From Topomyia yanbarensis (Eukaryota; Arthropoda; Insecta; Diptera; Culicidae), in the NCBI RefSeq assembly GCF_030247195.1, contig NC_080671.1, positions 298,254,917-298,318,916 of the forward strand: a DNA stretch of 64,000 bases, given 5' to 3'. The position numbers and the translations under genes are program-made. The notes beneath the pieces were generated by a model. The model saw only the letters and a list, made by a program, of their open reading frames with translations. It ran no database searches and had not been told where the DNA came from. Of the stretch, positions 1 through 10,488 are shown piece after piece. Position 1 is the first letter of the stretch; each line of letters opens with the position of its first letter.

Positions 1-869
1 AAATACGGGATAAAACCGATACCGAGCTTCTTCAGAGGGAACTGGACAGCTTTAGTACGTGGTGTGATCTAAACAGAATGGTTTTAAACCCGAGCAAATG
101 CTCAATCGTTACGTTCACGCGGAAACGCCAACCGACTCAGTTTAACTACCATTTCTTCGGCTCGAGCATTCCAAGACACTCTCACATCAAAGATCTCGGA
201 GTCATCATGGATTCGGCACTAACGTTCAAACCACATACGTCATACATCGTGGATAAGGCATCACGACAGCTTGGGTTCATCTTCCGAATAGCGAAAAACT
301 TCAGGGACGTATATTGTCTTAAATCGCTTTACTGCGCGTTGGTCCACTCAACGTTTGAATATTGTTCAGCTGTTTAGAATCCGTACTACCAGAACGGGAT
401 TGACAGAATCGAGGCTGTCCAACGCAGGTTCGTACGCTTCGCCCTTCGTTATCTCCCATGGCGAAAAAGATTTCAGCTGCCGAGCTATGAAAACCGTTAC
501 CAGCTAATACACCTCGACACACTCAGCATTCAGAGGGACTGCTCTCGAGCTCTGTTCGTCTCGGACTTACTCTCTGCCAGAGTGGATTGTGCTACAATCC
601 TCGGACGTCTGGATCTTCAAGCCCCGCGTTAGAGCTCTACGTAATAACTCCTTTCTGCGAGTTCCGTTCAGGAGAATCAATTATGGTTGCCAGAGCGCTG
701 TTACCGTACTCCAACGAATTTTTAACAGTGTGGCGACGGCCTTTAACTTCAACCGGACGCGGAATGCGATAAAAGCGAAAATGTTAGCAATTTTAAAATG
801 TATTTAGTTTAAGCAACCACCATTGGGGCCAAGGGCCTGTTGGTGAAGGTAATAAACATAAACATAAAC
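1..869 (+). mobile_element. 3' end of a non-LTR retrotransposon (LINE), broken, cut by the window edge
   Basis: An RT-type reading frame is open from base 3, and the recognisable part reads like the region just after the RT catalytic core (NPSKC and LGVIMD, followed by HSTFEYCSAV). An in-frame TAG at 367-369 replaces what is normally a tryptophan codon after SAV. The frame then continues to about 630, where a one-base shift moves it to the frame ending with a stop at 805-807. A 3' UTR of about 45 bases ends in three copies of ATAAAC (852-869), a LINE-type tail. Two lesions mean this copy is dead. The clade (Jockey- or CR1-like) is an inference from the protein style; no RNase H is present. 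Confidence 0.8.
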
Positions 870-1683
870 CAAAACTTCTGAATAACTTCTGAGCAGCTCC
901 GAGAATCAAGTAGAAAATGGAAAACTTTCTTTCTGTAGGAAAACATTTAATAACACTTTTCGAGGTTTTTGTGTGGTCCAAAATGCGTTTAGAAAACATA
1001 TTTAGGAAAGAAATCATTTTTTTTCGTAAACCTATGCGACTGGGTATTTGATGCGAACCATGGTTGAATGCATTAGACATTTCCAGGGAGCCACTTTCCA
1101 GTCTCGCTCCACACACATATTTTCCTCGATTGCATACCTCCGGTGACAGCAACGCTTTAGCCAAAAGTCGACGACGCCTTATAGGTTGTCTATTAATCAC
1201 TTTAACGAGTCTCCTGCGCCTTACATGCCCAAAACTAAATATCATTTTAAACTGTCTCTAACACGCTAGTCCATAATTATCAAGCCTTATGCGCCCCTGT
1301 CGTGATCGTCCTTTTCAGCGGCTTTCAGCTCACTACACTGTTCTAATATATAACCAGTGCGAGCAATAAGCTCCTAGTCTGATTTTTCTCATCTGTTGCT
1401 CGTTGGCAATCCACATCGAACCAGTTTCCTCGTGTGTTATCCGATAGTCATGTGACTGCTGAACTGATCACCTTATGAACTTGCTGCTACGTTGTGATCA
1501 GGCAAGCTCTTGTTGATCGTTCCCCAAAACCTTTTGTCCTAAAGGCGGAATTATATGTCTCATGCTTTCCATGAAATAAGATATTTAAACATATATTTTT
1601 GGTATTTACTATTAAACTAAGATTGCACTTGTAGCGTGCTATAAAACTTCAATTGTTACTTGGGTAGGAACAGGCTTAGAAAC
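870..1683. other. Unassigned AT-rich intergenic sequence
   Basis: No exon with matched splice signals, no TIRs and no recognisable repeat was seen. Open frames here on both strands have no protein-like composition. Confidence 0.4.
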
Positions 1684-1930
1684 TTCCGGACTATTTTTTT
1701 ATCTTCTGCTGTTAGGAGTCGTGCATAGGCAGAGTTACTACGAATTGCTTAAATCTACCATGTTTCACGGCAACAGCAGAGTCGTCCCTCTTTACCATGA
1801 GAACCGACAGCTTTCCTATCTGTATATTCCAAATTCTTTCATAACTAATTTTTTTAAACTTTTCCTACTTAGTAATTTCTAGCTAATTTAATGTCGTTAA
1901 AATGAAATGAATTTTGAAGTAGAATAAATT
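1684..1930. repeat. Old copy of the repeat found at 42290-42545
   Basis: Word-by-word similarity runs in the same orientation: 'aggcagagttactacgaat' here and 'aggcagaataactacgaat' at 42335, then 'tctttacc', 'cctatctgt', 'tttcataact', 'agtaattt' plus 'ctagctaatt' and 'aatgtcgttaaaa'. This copy carries the spacer and right-arm part of the later element but has no left arm upstream, so it does not form the long hairpin seen at 42133-42541. Confidence 0.6.
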
Positions 1931-2320
1931 GTTATCCAAATAAATAACATCTATATAGTTCTTCTAAGATTATATTACTGTTAAGTTTTAGAAGAACGTT
2001 GAAAGTTTCTCGTGTTCTCGCTTTCCATGTAATACCTCCTGGAATCGCTATATATGCCTTTACCGACTGCATTAATCATTTGCAATAAAAAGTTTATAAT
2101 TTTTAGTCAAAGCAAAAAATGAGCTTGATCACCAACACTCTTGTATTTTTAAGCCGGTAACCGAATCTTTGCTGCAGTTACCGCTTCCTCTCAGCAACCT
2201 TATCTTATTATCGATAGAGATTCCTGATTTCAACAAACTTGCACTAACTAAGATAAGATGGCTTGCTTAAACAAAATGAGATAAGTTGCCATGTCTTTTC
2301 AACATTATAATGATACTAAT

Positions 2321-2753
2321 TTTTTTTTATTCCAGCGCATTAGGGGGGGGCTATAGCCACCACTAGCCCCCCCTTGCGCACGCCAATGTATTCAAAGGGT
2401 GGCTTATTTCCGCATCAGAGTAGCAGCAGTTGTATCAAGGACAGGGGAGAGACAGGGAAAGAAGAGCAAAACTTGCAACTTTCGCTCGAACGGCGGGGGG
2501 GGGGGGAGGGGGATCAGCGAATCAAATTTGCGCCTCAGTATAGTAAGTCGTCGAGTACCGGATTGGCGGATGGTATTCTTCGGACCCGCGGGGAATCCTT
2601 CAAAAGTCATCGGACCTCGAGTCGCTCTCGCTTCAGTTTCCTTCTATGCAGGCGTAGTGGTAAGGGCGATGGCGGTTACATAGTGGCACTCTGGAGTTGA
2701 TCGGTTCCACAAGGCAGGAGGAAACTCTAAAAACGAGAAATAAAAGAGAGGGG
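2321..2753 (-). other. LINE 3' untranslated region
   Basis: Non-coding sequence follows the ORF2 stop in the sense direction. It includes a C/G homopolymer (2492-2506 region) and a hairpin of GGGGGGGCTA (2344-2353) paired with 2364-2373. The relative at 48057-52351 also has a poly-C run in its 3' UTR, so the homopolymer may be a subfamily feature. The last 60 bases could instead belong to a separate short element. Confidence 0.5.
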
Positions 2754-5700
2754 CTAAATTGGGATATTTATCGTTTTTATGAAGGTATAAATAAGGGACA
2801 TATAGGGGAAATCACGAGTTGCCAGCATATCTCGGACTGGTACATTGGGTGGTCTACCTCGGGCCCGAAGGGATTCCTTTAACTGAGACCTGGCGTCACA
2901 ATACCCGGCGCACGCCCAGACAACGTGTTCGATGTCGTGATAGCCCTCGTCACAAGCGCACAGACTACTCTCCGCAAACCCAATACGCCGCAAATGCGCA
3001 TCCATGGTGTAGTGATTGGACATAAGTCGGGACATTACACGAATAAAATCCCGACCCACATCCATCCCCCCGAACCAAGGCTTCGTTGATACCTTTGGGA
3101 TAATCGAATGTAGCCATCGTCCAAGTTCCCCATTGCTCCACGAGGTTTGCCAACTGTTGAGCGTCCTCTGACGACAAATACTAAAAAATTCGTTGAAGCA
3201 GATTGGTCTTTCGTATATGTCACCATTTAATGCGCCCACCTTTGCTAATGAGTCGGCCTTTTCATTGCCCGGGATAGAACAATGAGAGGGTACCCAAACA
3301 AAGGTAATCTGATAAAATTTTTCAGATAACGTACACAAGGACTCCTGTATCATCCCCAGAAAATACGGTAATTGCTTTTTAGGCTTCACCGCACGAAGAG
3401 CCTCGATAGAGCTGAGGCTGTCCGAAACGATGAAGTAGTGATCTGTGGGCAGAGTGCCGATGATCCCAAGGGTGTACTGAATTGCAGCTAACTCTGCGAC
3501 GTAAACTGAAGCGGGATCATTGAGCTTGAATGAAGCGGTGATAGTATTGTTGAAGATACCGAAGCCAGTGGACCCATCGAGATTTGATCCGTCAGTGTAA
3601 AACATTTTGTCGCAGTCGACTTCTCGGAATTTATTATAAAATATATTGGGGATCACCTGCGGGCGTATATGGTCCGGAATTCCACGAATCTCTTCCTTCA
3701 TGGATGTGTCGAAGAATACAGTAGAATCAGAAGTATCTAGGAAACGGACACGGTTGGGATTGTACCAAGAGGGATTGATGCTCTGTGCCATGTAGTCGAA
3801 GTACAAGGACATAAAACGGGTTTGAGAATTAAGCTCGACGAGCCTCTCGAAGTTTTCAATTACCAACGGGTTCAGAATGTCGCATCGGATGAGCAATCGA
3901 TATGAGAGTTCCCAAAATCGATTTTTTAGCGGAAGAACGCCCGCCAGAACTTCGAGACTCATCGTATGGGTCGAGTGCATGCAACCCAAGGCAATGCGCA
4001 AGCAACGATACTGGATTCTCTCCAGTTTGATGAAGTGTATGTTCGCAGCGGAGCGGAAACAGAAACACCCGTACTCCATCACCGACAATATCGTTGTTTG
4101 GTACAACCTGATCAGGTCTCCTGGGTGAGCACCCCACCATGTTCCAGTTATTGTTCGGAGAAAATTGATCCTTTGTTGGCATTTCTGTTTCAGATACCTA
4201 ATGTGACATCCCCAGGTACCTTTAGAGTCGAACCAGACCCCGAGATATTTAAATGTGAAAACCTGGTTGATCGTTGCACCCATTAATAGAAGCTGGAGTT
4301 GCGCCGGCTCACGCTTCCTAGAAAAAACAACCAACTCAGTTTTCTCCGTGGAGAACTCAATACCCAGCTGAAGAGCCCAAGCAGACAAATTGTCCAAGGT
4401 ATTTTGTAATGGTCCTTGCAAGTCGGCAGCTTTGGGCCCTGTAACAGAGACCACCCCGTCGTCTGCAAGTTGCCTTAGCGTGCATGAATTGGCAAGACAA
4501 TCGTCAATGTCATTCACGTAAAAATTGTAGAGAAGGGGACTTAGACATGAGCCCTGGGGAAGACCCATGTAGCTAAATCGCGATGTTGTTAAATCGCCAT
4601 GCGAAAAGTGCATGTGCTTTTCAGACAACAGGTTTAGCAAAAAGTTATTTAAAATTGATGAAAGACCATGCTGGTGCAGCTTCTCTGACAGAATGTTGAT
4701 AGAAACTGAGTCAAAAGCCCCCTTAATATCCAAGAAGACTGATGCCATCTGCTCTTTGTTAGCATAGGCCATTTGGATTTCTGTAGAAAGCAACGCAAGG
4801 CAATCGTTCGTCCCTTTGCCTTTGCGGAAGCCAAATTGTGTATCTGACAGTGAGCCATTTGCTTCAACCCAATTGTCGAGGCGAAACATGATCATTTTCT
4901 CGAACAACTTCCGAATACAGGACAGCATTGCAATCGGCCGATACGAGTTGTGGTCGGAGGCTGGTTTTCCTGGTTTTTGGATGGCGATGACCTTCACTTG
5001 CCTCCATTCATAAGGGACAATGTTACCCTCAAGAAACTTGTTAAATAAATTCAACAGGCGCCTTTTTGCAGTGTCAGGCAGATTCTTCAGCAAGTTGAAT
5101 TTGATTCTGTCTAACCCTGGGGCGTTATTGTTGCACGATAAGAGAGCAAGTGAGAACTCCACCATCGAAAACGGTGTTTCGTTCGCGGTATCGTGAGAAG
5201 ACGCGGCGCGGTACGTTTTCTGTACCGGGACAGAGTCCGGACACATCTTCTTGGCGAAAGCGAATATCCAACGGTTTGAATATTCCACGTTCTCGTTGCT
5301 ACTATTATGATTACGCATACGTCGAGCCGTACCCCAAAGAGTGTTCATCGCTGTTTCTCTCGTTAACCCGTCGACGAACCGGCGCCAATAACTGCGTTTT
5401 TTGGCTTTCATTAGACTCTTCATTCGCCTTTCTAACGACGCGTACTGTTGATAGCTAGCGGGTAACCCGTCTTCCCGGAAGGCCTTATATGCAGTGGACT
5501 TTTCCGCGTACAGCTCTGAGCACTCTTTATCCCACCACAGGGTGGGAGACCGTCCATGGGTATTCGCGCTGGGTACTGGTTTAGTCTGAGCTTGATTCGC
5601 ACTGTCGAGAATCAAGCCAGCCAAAAACCTGTACTCTTCCTCCGGAGGAAGTTCTTGAGTGGATTCGATTTTAACGGATATCGCGGTCGCGTAACTCTTC

Positions 5701-6461
5701 CAATCAATGTTCCGTGTGAGGTCATACGAGACATTGATTGTTTTCGATGGTCTTGAACCGTTAGCAATTGAAATCACGATAGGCAAATGATCGCTACCGT
5801 GGGGATCAGGGATCACCTTCCACATGCAATCTAACTGTAGCGATGTCGAGCAAAGCGATAAATCCAACGCACTTGCGCGTGCTGGTGGTGTAGGAATCCG
5901 CGTCATTTCTCCCGTGTTTAAGACGGTCATGTTGAAATTATCGCAAAGATCTTGGATTAATGTTGATCTATTATCATCATGAAGACAGCCCCATACCGTA
6001 CCGTGCGAGTTAAAGTCTCCCAGAACTAGCCGCGGTGCCGGTAAGGATTCCGTGATATTACAAAGCGTTCGGTGCCCTACCGAGGCTCTAGGAGGAATGT
6101 AGATGGAAGCAATGCAAAGGTCTTTACCTTTGATTAAAACTTGACAAGCGACAATTTCAATGCCTGGTGTCGAAGGGAGGTTAATTCGGTTGAAAGAATA
6201 GCACTTTTTGATCCCCAAAAGTACTCCTCCATAGGGGTTTTCTCGATCAAGACGAATTATATTAAAGTCGTGGAAGTTGAGATTTATATCGGAAGTTAAC
6301 CAAGTTTCACGTAATGCGAAAGCATCACATTTTAAACTATTTAGTAAAAATTTAAAGGAATCGATTTTCGGGAGGATACTTCTGCTGTTCCACTGTAGAA
6401 CAGTGATCGAGTCGGTGACCTCGTTCGATGACTTAGCCATCGAAGGATACGATCGCTGCAA
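2754..6461 (-). CDS. LINE ORF2: endonuclease / reverse transcriptase / RNase H polyprotein
   Basis: The 1235-residue protein has all three domains. The APE-type endonuclease spans about residues 18-235 (N25 in LQWN, E52 in RETW, D149 in GDFN, D224-H225 in GSDHLPI). The reverse transcriptase spans about 480-745 (GFRKGKGTND at 544, D578 in FLDIKGAFDS, GLPQGSCLSPLL at 633, catalytic LADD at 665-668). RNase H spans about 950-1075, with D957 (YTDGS), E990, D1014 (VSDS), H1060 (WVPSH) and D1070. A Cys/His cluster near residue 1170 (CACDEGYHDIEH) resembles the C-terminal zinc motif of LINE proteins. The catalytic box is LADD rather than the common YADD or FADD. The related copy at 48057 has the same LADD, so this is a family trait and not a lesion. 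The protein acts in target-primed reverse transcription. The stop is TAG at 2754-2756. Confidence 0.9.
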   Translation of the reverse strand: MQRSYPSMAKSSNEVTDSITVLQWNSRSILPKIDSFKFLLNSLKCDAFALRETWLTSDINLNFHDFNIIRLDRENPYGGVLLGIKKCYSFNRINLPSTPGIEIVACQVLIKGKDLCIASIYIPPRASVGHRTLCNITESLPAPRLVLGDFNSHGTVWGCLHDDNRSTLIQDLCDNFNMTVLNTGEMTRIPTPPARASALDLSLCSTSLQLDCMWKVIPDPHGSDHLPIVISIANGSRPSKTINVSYDLTRNIDWKSYATAISVKIESTQELPPEEEYRFLAGLILDSANQAQTKPVPSANTHGRSPTLWWDKECSELYAEKSTAYKAFREDGLPASYQQYASLERRMKSLMKAKKRSYWRRFVDGLTRETAMNTLWGTARRMRNHNSSNENVEYSNRWIFAFAKKMCPDSVPVQKTYRAASSHDTANETPFSMVEFSLALLSCNNNAPGLDRIKFNLLKNLPDTAKRRLLNLFNKFLEGNIVPYEWRQVKVIAIQKPGKPASDHNSYRPIAMLSCIRKLFEKMIMFRLDNWVEANGSLSDTQFGFRKGKGTNDCLALLSTEIQMAYANKEQMASVFLDIKGAFDSVSINILSEKLHQHGLSSILNNFLLNLLSEKHMHFSHGDLTTSRFSYMGLPQGSCLSPLLYNFYVNDIDDCLANSCTLRQLADDGVVSVTGPKAADLQGPLQNTLDNLSAWALQLGIEFSTEKTELVVFSRKREPAQLQLLLMGATINQVFTFKYLGVWFDSKGTWGCHIRYLKQKCQQRINFLRTITGTWWGAHPGDLIRLYQTTILSVMEYGCFCFRSAANIHFIKLERIQYRCLRIALGCMHSTHTMSLEVLAGVLPLKNRFWELSYRLLIRCDILNPLVIENFERLVELNSQTRFMSLYFDYMAQSINPSWYNPNRVRFLDTSDSTVFFDTSMKEEIRGIPDHIRPQVIPNIFYNKFREVDCDKMFYTDGSNLDGSTGFGIFNNTITASFKLNDPASVYVAELAAIQYTLGIIGTLPTDHYFIVSDSLSSIEALRAVKPKKQLPYFLGMIQESLCTLSEKFYQITFVWVPSHCSIPGNEKADSLAKVGALNGDIYERPICFNEFFSICRQRTLNSWQTSWSNGELGRWLHSIIPKVSTKPWFGGMDVGRDFIRVMSRLMSNHYTMDAHLRRIGFAESSLCACDEGYHDIEHVVWACAGYCDARSQLKESLRARGRPPNVPVRDMLATRDFPYMSLIYTFIKTINIPI

Positions 6462-7770
6462 GGAGGGGCCATTTAGTAGTCAATTGCTTCAAAAATGTTT
6501 GCACTATAGGGAGAAAACGTATCAGAAGGCTTTTAAGAGGATCAGTAACATTGAAAGCTGTGAAAATTAAGTCCACTATGTCAGAAAATTTCATTAGTCC
6601 GCTACTGGACTGAGTATCTGTTTGAAAAAAGGGGACACTTGGGGTTTTTGGTGTCCCTGGAAGTGGTGGGTACTCCTTGTTAGAATTAATATTTCCAAGT
6701 CCTGGAGCAAATTGCTTCGGCTTTTGTGCATCACTTCCGTTGGATTTATTGGTTGTAGATGGCGCACTCTGAGTGGACGACACCTTGGCACCCTTACGGG
6801 GCAATGTAGGGGAGGCTGGATTTCTCCTCTTCCTGGATTCCCCTGGGTTAACCAAAGATGTTCCCTCTCGTGGGTCGTCAGATTCTTGCTCAACGTTAGC
6901 CAAACCAGCAAAGGGATTTTCGGACAGGACAGATGGCGAAGCATTCTTTAGCATTTCTGCATAAGAACGCCTTGAGCGTTCCTTAAGGGAGCGCTTAATT
7001 TTATCCCCGCGCTGCTTGTACGCAGGACATGATTTAAGAGCATGTGAAGGGCCCCCGCAGCAAATACACTTTTTAGTTTCTTTGTCGCAAGAGTCATCCT
7101 CATGCTCTCCTTCGCATTTGCCGCATCGTTTCTTATTTCCACAATATGTGGCTGTGTGGCCCAACTGCTTGCAATTGCTGCAGTTCATGACCCGCGGTAC
7201 GAACAGGCGAACTGGTAGGCGAACCTTGTCAAGGAGGATGTAGCTGGGAAGAGAGGGCCCGGCGAATGTCACCCGAATCGAGCCTGATAGAGAGTAGGTA
7301 GTCTTACCTCCCTCGGTGTTTGCGGTATACAATTGTTTGCATTCCAAGATCTTAATCTGTTCAAGTGAGGGGTCCTTAAAGCAGCCAACCCCGTGCTCCA
7401 ACAGTTCTTCGCATTTCAGGCCCGGTTCGGACACTACCCCATCGATTTCACAGGCCACACAAGGCACGTACGCTTTAAATTCCCGCGTAAAGCGCTCACA
7501 GCAAGCAATCGCGTTTGCCTGGCCGAGATCACTCACTAGAACACGTATCTTGTTTGCCCGAACACGTGTTATCTGAGTTACGGCCGGGTAATTAGCAGTC
7601 AGATCTCGAGAAAGTTTTAATATATTAACCGGTTTCTCTTCGGTCCGAAAATATACCACCCATGGCCCAGAGGAACCTTCTGGGTACTGCTTTATACGGG
7701 GAGCAATGCGAGTGTTAGGGGGATCAGGGACTTCCATGATTACATCAGATGGTATTTCGCCCTCGGCCAT
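6433..7770 (-). CDS. LINE ORF1: nucleic-acid-binding Gag-like protein with three zinc knuckles
   Basis: The 445-residue protein is encoded upstream of ORF2 on the minus strand. The N-terminal half (roughly residues 35-190) resembles the RNA-recognition-like domain of insect LINE Gag proteins. Three cysteine-rich knuckles follow at about C197-C210 (CSNCKQLGHTATYC), C216-C228 and C235-C248, the usual CCHC nucleic-acid-binding array of I and Jockey ORF1 proteins. A basic stretch (about residues 250-270) and a Ser/Pro-rich tail follow. Its 3' end overlaps the start of ORF2 by 29 bases in another frame, so ORF2 is probably made by reinitiation or coupled translation. The ATG at 7768-7770 is the first one after the 5' UTR and opens a frame with no stop. 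The protein is expected to bind LINE RNA in ribonucleoprotein particles. No lesion was seen. Confidence 0.85.
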   Translation of the reverse strand: MAEGEIPSDVIMEVPDPPNTRIAPRIKQYPEGSSGPWVVYFRTEEKPVNILKLSRDLTANYPAVTQITRVRANKIRVLVSDLGQANAIACCERFTREFKAYVPCVACEIDGVVSEPGLKCEELLEHGVGCFKDPSLEQIKILECKQLYTANTEGGKTTYSLSGSIRVTFAGPSLPSYILLDKVRLPVRLFVPRVMNCSNCKQLGHTATYCGNKKRCGKCEGEHEDDSCDKETKKCICCGGPSHALKSCPAYKQRGDKIKRSLKERSRRSYAEMLKNASPSVLSENPFAGLANVEQESDDPREGTSLVNPGESRKRRNPASPTLPRKGAKVSSTQSAPSTTNKSNGSDAQKPKQFAPGLGNINSNKEYPPLPGTPKTPSVPFFQTDTQSSSGLMKFSDIVDLIFTAFNVTDPLKSLLIRFLPIVQTFLKQLTTKWPLLAAIVSFDG

Positions 7771-8032
7771 TTAAGCACGAGGGCAGAGCGTTATATAAAC
7801 GGGAATGTGTCTTATTATTTGATTACAAGGTAGAGTAAAAGTAGGGAAAAGGAAAGAAAGCAAACGAGGAAAAAAATAAAGCAAAACTTATCTGCAAACA
7901 ACGTCGATTGTTCCGCACCAGCGAAAACAATGTACTGGATTTACTGCCGGCACCAGCAGAATGGCAGCTAACGAACGAACAAAGGATGACCTTGACTCAC
8001 TGAAATTTACACACCGAACACCACTGTGAAAT
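7771..8032 (-). promoter_or_regulatory. Putative LINE 5' UTR with internal promoter
   Basis: About 260 bases lie between ORF1 and the junction with the interrupted mosquito repeat. LINEs of this type carry an internal Pol II promoter in the 5' UTR. I see no TATA box at the expected place, which is normal for the class. Function is inferred from position only. Confidence 0.45.
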
Positions 8033-8039
8033 ATAACGA

Positions 8040-8120
8040 TCCGTTCCGTTCAAAGGTTGGGAGACGTATGTTTTAGAGCAATTGCAATACCTTTCTATAG
8101 AGAAAGGCAAAAACGTTTAT
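8040..8120. repeat. Terminal fragment of mosquito interspersed repeat
   Basis: The words 'agagcaattgcaatac' and 'tctatagagaaaggcaaaaa' match the end of the same repeat at 22052-22098. The remainder of the unit appears to have been cut off by the LINE at 2321-8032. Confidence 0.65.
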
Positions 8121-9618
8121 TAGTGAAAAATTATCATTTTGTACTATGTAGGTACAAAAAAACTCCAGCCCTTGCTTTTTAGTCTTTTTAACTGTTTTAG
8201 ATTTGGTTTCGGTAACTTTAGTGAACTTTAACTTTGATTTATTTTTATTACTTATTTCTCATGCATATTTCTCTTATAATCATTAATATTAGCATTTTAT
8301 CCAATTTCACTCAGAAAAAGGTTAGCATTTCATGAATATAAAAGTGCACATTACTCTATGTAAAATTTACAACACAGCCAGTCCCGAACATATTGCAATG
8401 CATATTTCCGAAAACAATCACAATTTACACAAACAAAAATAAGGTTACACTGGAAACCGTTATACCTTTTGATTGGGTTTTAAATGCACTTTCCAACGGA
8501 AAATTAGGCGAAATACTTCTGGCACAGTTCAGTTTAGATTATTTTAAACTTATTAGAAATTGGCAGGAGCGGGTCCAGGAAAAAAATTGCGAACGGTCTG
8601 GAATTTCGGCTTGAAATGAACATTGTACAATTGTATTACGTAATAACCTAAATTAATGAAAACCAGTGAAAATTTTAGTTAGAAAGAGTTTTAATTTGAA
8701 ACTAATTTAAAATAGAAATAAATTTAAAATTTTTCTACAAGTTGTAAACCTTCCGGGGAGGGTCTGGACCTTCAGAACCCTCCCTCTGTATTCGCTTCTG
8801 GAAATGGAACCCTTTCGACTTAATGATTTGCTATGGTCTACGTGGGACACTGAAACAACTGACTTGCGTGGTTTCTTCAGGAATATTCTTCCATGCTTTT
8901 TGCAATCTTTAGAGCATCCTTATTACGTTTTAAATTAGCGGTGACTTTCTCAACAATATTCCCAATGCAAAGGCGAGTGGGTTGAAGAAGATGAAGGAGG
9001 CCACATTTCCATGGTCCAAACCCGCTTGCGCGATTTTCCCCATGCCTGGAAACTCATTTTCGATCCATGACATAGCTTTATTCTGTAATAACTACAGGTA
9101 GACACACTGTTTGATTTTCACACCATCCGAAATCCTTTTGAAGCCACTGCAACCCAACTCATAATGTTTGCAACGGTCTTCTTTAATAGTTCCAAAACTG
9201 CAGAGCGCTTGGATTCCCACTCCATAGTTCTGCAATTTCACAATATAACTATTCGATTACTACAATAATTTTATCGCAGAAGAAAATATTTCCACATACA
9301 CTCCAATTTGATTTGTTCCTAGCAGTTTATAATTGAATTTTGACAGATCAAAGAAAAGGGACTGTTTTAAAAAGCCACCCTGTATATTATTGTCGCCTTC
9401 CATATTTGGACATATCATTTTTCAGTGGTGTAACCCCTTTACTGAATTTTCTACATCTTATAGTCGAGTAATAGTAGGAGTAATAATGGGGCAATGCGCG
9501 AATATTTACAGCATAGAAAACACAATTACAAGCGACCGTTGCATTATTTCTTCTGCATACGATACAGTAAAAATACTCAATAATAAAATTGTTTTTCTTT
9601 CTGCCCATTTTCTTTTAG
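8121..9618. other. Upstream flank or intron of the perlecan-like gene, with repeat relics
   Basis: No exon could be supported. Bases about 8735-8810 ('caagttgtaaaccttccg', 'ggtctggacctt') resemble 23600-23660 ('caagttgaaaattttcgg', 'gacctggacctcc') in the same orientation, so an old repeat lies here. The stretch ends in the pyrimidine-rich acceptor tttcttttag at 9609-9618. Earlier gene exons, including a signal peptide, must lie upstream and were not recognised. Confidence 0.5.
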
Positions 9619-10261
9619 CACCACGACGCAGATTTAGTGTTTGACGACATTAGCTCGTTACAACCGGCAGATGGTGTCAACGATGAGCATAAGGTGCAGC
9701 AGGGCGTTAGTAAACGTGGTGCTACCAACAACGTCGAGGAGGACAGCTTATTTGATTTAGAGGGTTTAGATAACAACGTTGTGGTTAGTGATGACGACAT
9801 CGACGCCGATGATGTGGATGGCTTCGACGACGATGATGACAATGATGACGACATCGTTGATCGAACGGGCTTGTTCGCGCCGAAGCCCGAATTGGAGAGT
9901 CAGAATTGGTTACTACGAAATGTTCACAGGATTAGACGCAGCATAGGTAATCTGTTAAATGATAATGACAGTCCAACAAAAAAACCAAAGAGAAAAAAAA
10001 ATCTCAAAAAAGCACACAATGGTAGTAAGAAGATGCGTAATAATGATTTAAATGCGAGCAACGCAAGTGTTAGGAAGAATAAACATAACGTTGAAAAGAA
10101 AAGTGAACACCCGTTCAAACAGACACGTGTTGATGGTGGGAGACGGAAAATGCGCCAACAATCTCAACGATTGAAGAGACATTACTATGCTTTGGGTGAT
10201 GATGAAGACGCAGTCTCTGGCTCTGGTGGACATCCTTTTGGATTCGAGTTCGAGTATGCAT
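9619..10261 (+). CDS. trol: Perlecan-like proteoglycan, internal exon with acidic region and GAG-attachment motif
   Basis: The exon lies between acceptor TTTTAG (ending 9618) and donor GTAAGT (10262-10267), giving 643 nt and about 214 residues. There is no start codon, so it is an internal exon. The frame begins HHDADLVFDD. A run of Asp (about residues 54-76) is followed by a very basic stretch (KKPKRKKNLKK) and, near the end, an acidic cluster followed by Ser-Gly pairs (DDEDAVSGSGG). Acidic residues just before Ser-Gly are the classical xylosyltransferase site for heparan or chondroitin sulfate chains, and vertebrate perlecan carries such sites in domain I just before or within its SEA domain. 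Spliced to the next exon in phase 1, the chain runs directly into a SEA domain. The trol assignment rests on the combined order acidic SG motif, SEA, LDLa, LDLa. An unrelated SEA/LDLa protein remains possible. Confidence 0.72.
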
Positions 10262-10325
10262 GTAAGTTGCTGCTGAATATAGATTCAAATCGGAAATATT
10301 TTATCTATTGCATATCTTGTTTTAG

Positions 10326-10488
10326 ATAAGCTGACTTTGACGGTGTTTGAGGCCTACAATGCCGAACTCGATGATAAAGAGAGCAACCGATTCAAACAGG
10401 TAGCAAAGGATGTCGCAGAAAAACTACATGCTCTGCTCAGTGACTTGGATCTTGAGGCTACCTTCATTATTACCGTCCACAAACTTGA
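10326..10488 (+). CDS. trol: Perlecan-like gene, exon encoding first half of a SEA domain
   Basis: Acceptor TTTTAG ends at 10325 and the donor GTGAGT starts at 10489. The exon opens in phase 1; its first two bases complete a Tyr codon with the last base of the preceding exon. It encodes KLTLTVFEAYNAEL and continues through an amphipathic helix (FKQVAKDVAEKLHALL) to FIITVHKL, the alternating beta/alpha pattern of a SEA domain. The intron between this exon and the previous one is only 64 bases. The exon ends in phase 2. Confidence 0.75.

Larger units (their letters stand above)
2321..8032 (-). mobile_element. Full-length I-group LINE with two intact ORFs
   Basis: On the minus strand the element reads 5' UTR (about 8032-7771), ORF1 (7770-6433), ORF2 (6461-2754) and a 3' UTR ending near an A-rich stretch (2329-2320). 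Its putative 5' end reads CAGTGGTGTTCGG. It interrupts a mosquito interspersed repeat whose remaining end lies at 8050-8120. Both ORFs are open along their whole length, so the copy may be recent and possibly competent. ORF2 carries APE endonuclease, RT and RNase H, which places it in the I/LOA-type groups that retain RNase H. The exact 3' end is uncertain because a G-run hairpin (2344-2373) lies near it, and I could not find a convincing adjacent target duplication. The mutated relative at 48057-52351 shares the ORF2 design but has a very different 3' UTR, so the two belong to different subfamilies. Confidence 0.85.

Noticed and set aside
2300..8050. TATAATGAT (about 2308) and TATAACGAT (about 8034) as target duplication of the full-length LINE
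   Set aside because: One mismatch, and neither copy directly abuts the inferred ends; could be chance in AT-rich DNA.
9333..9644. 103-codon frame running into the first gene exon
   Set aside because: It crosses the 3' splice site in a different frame from the exon and has no domain features.
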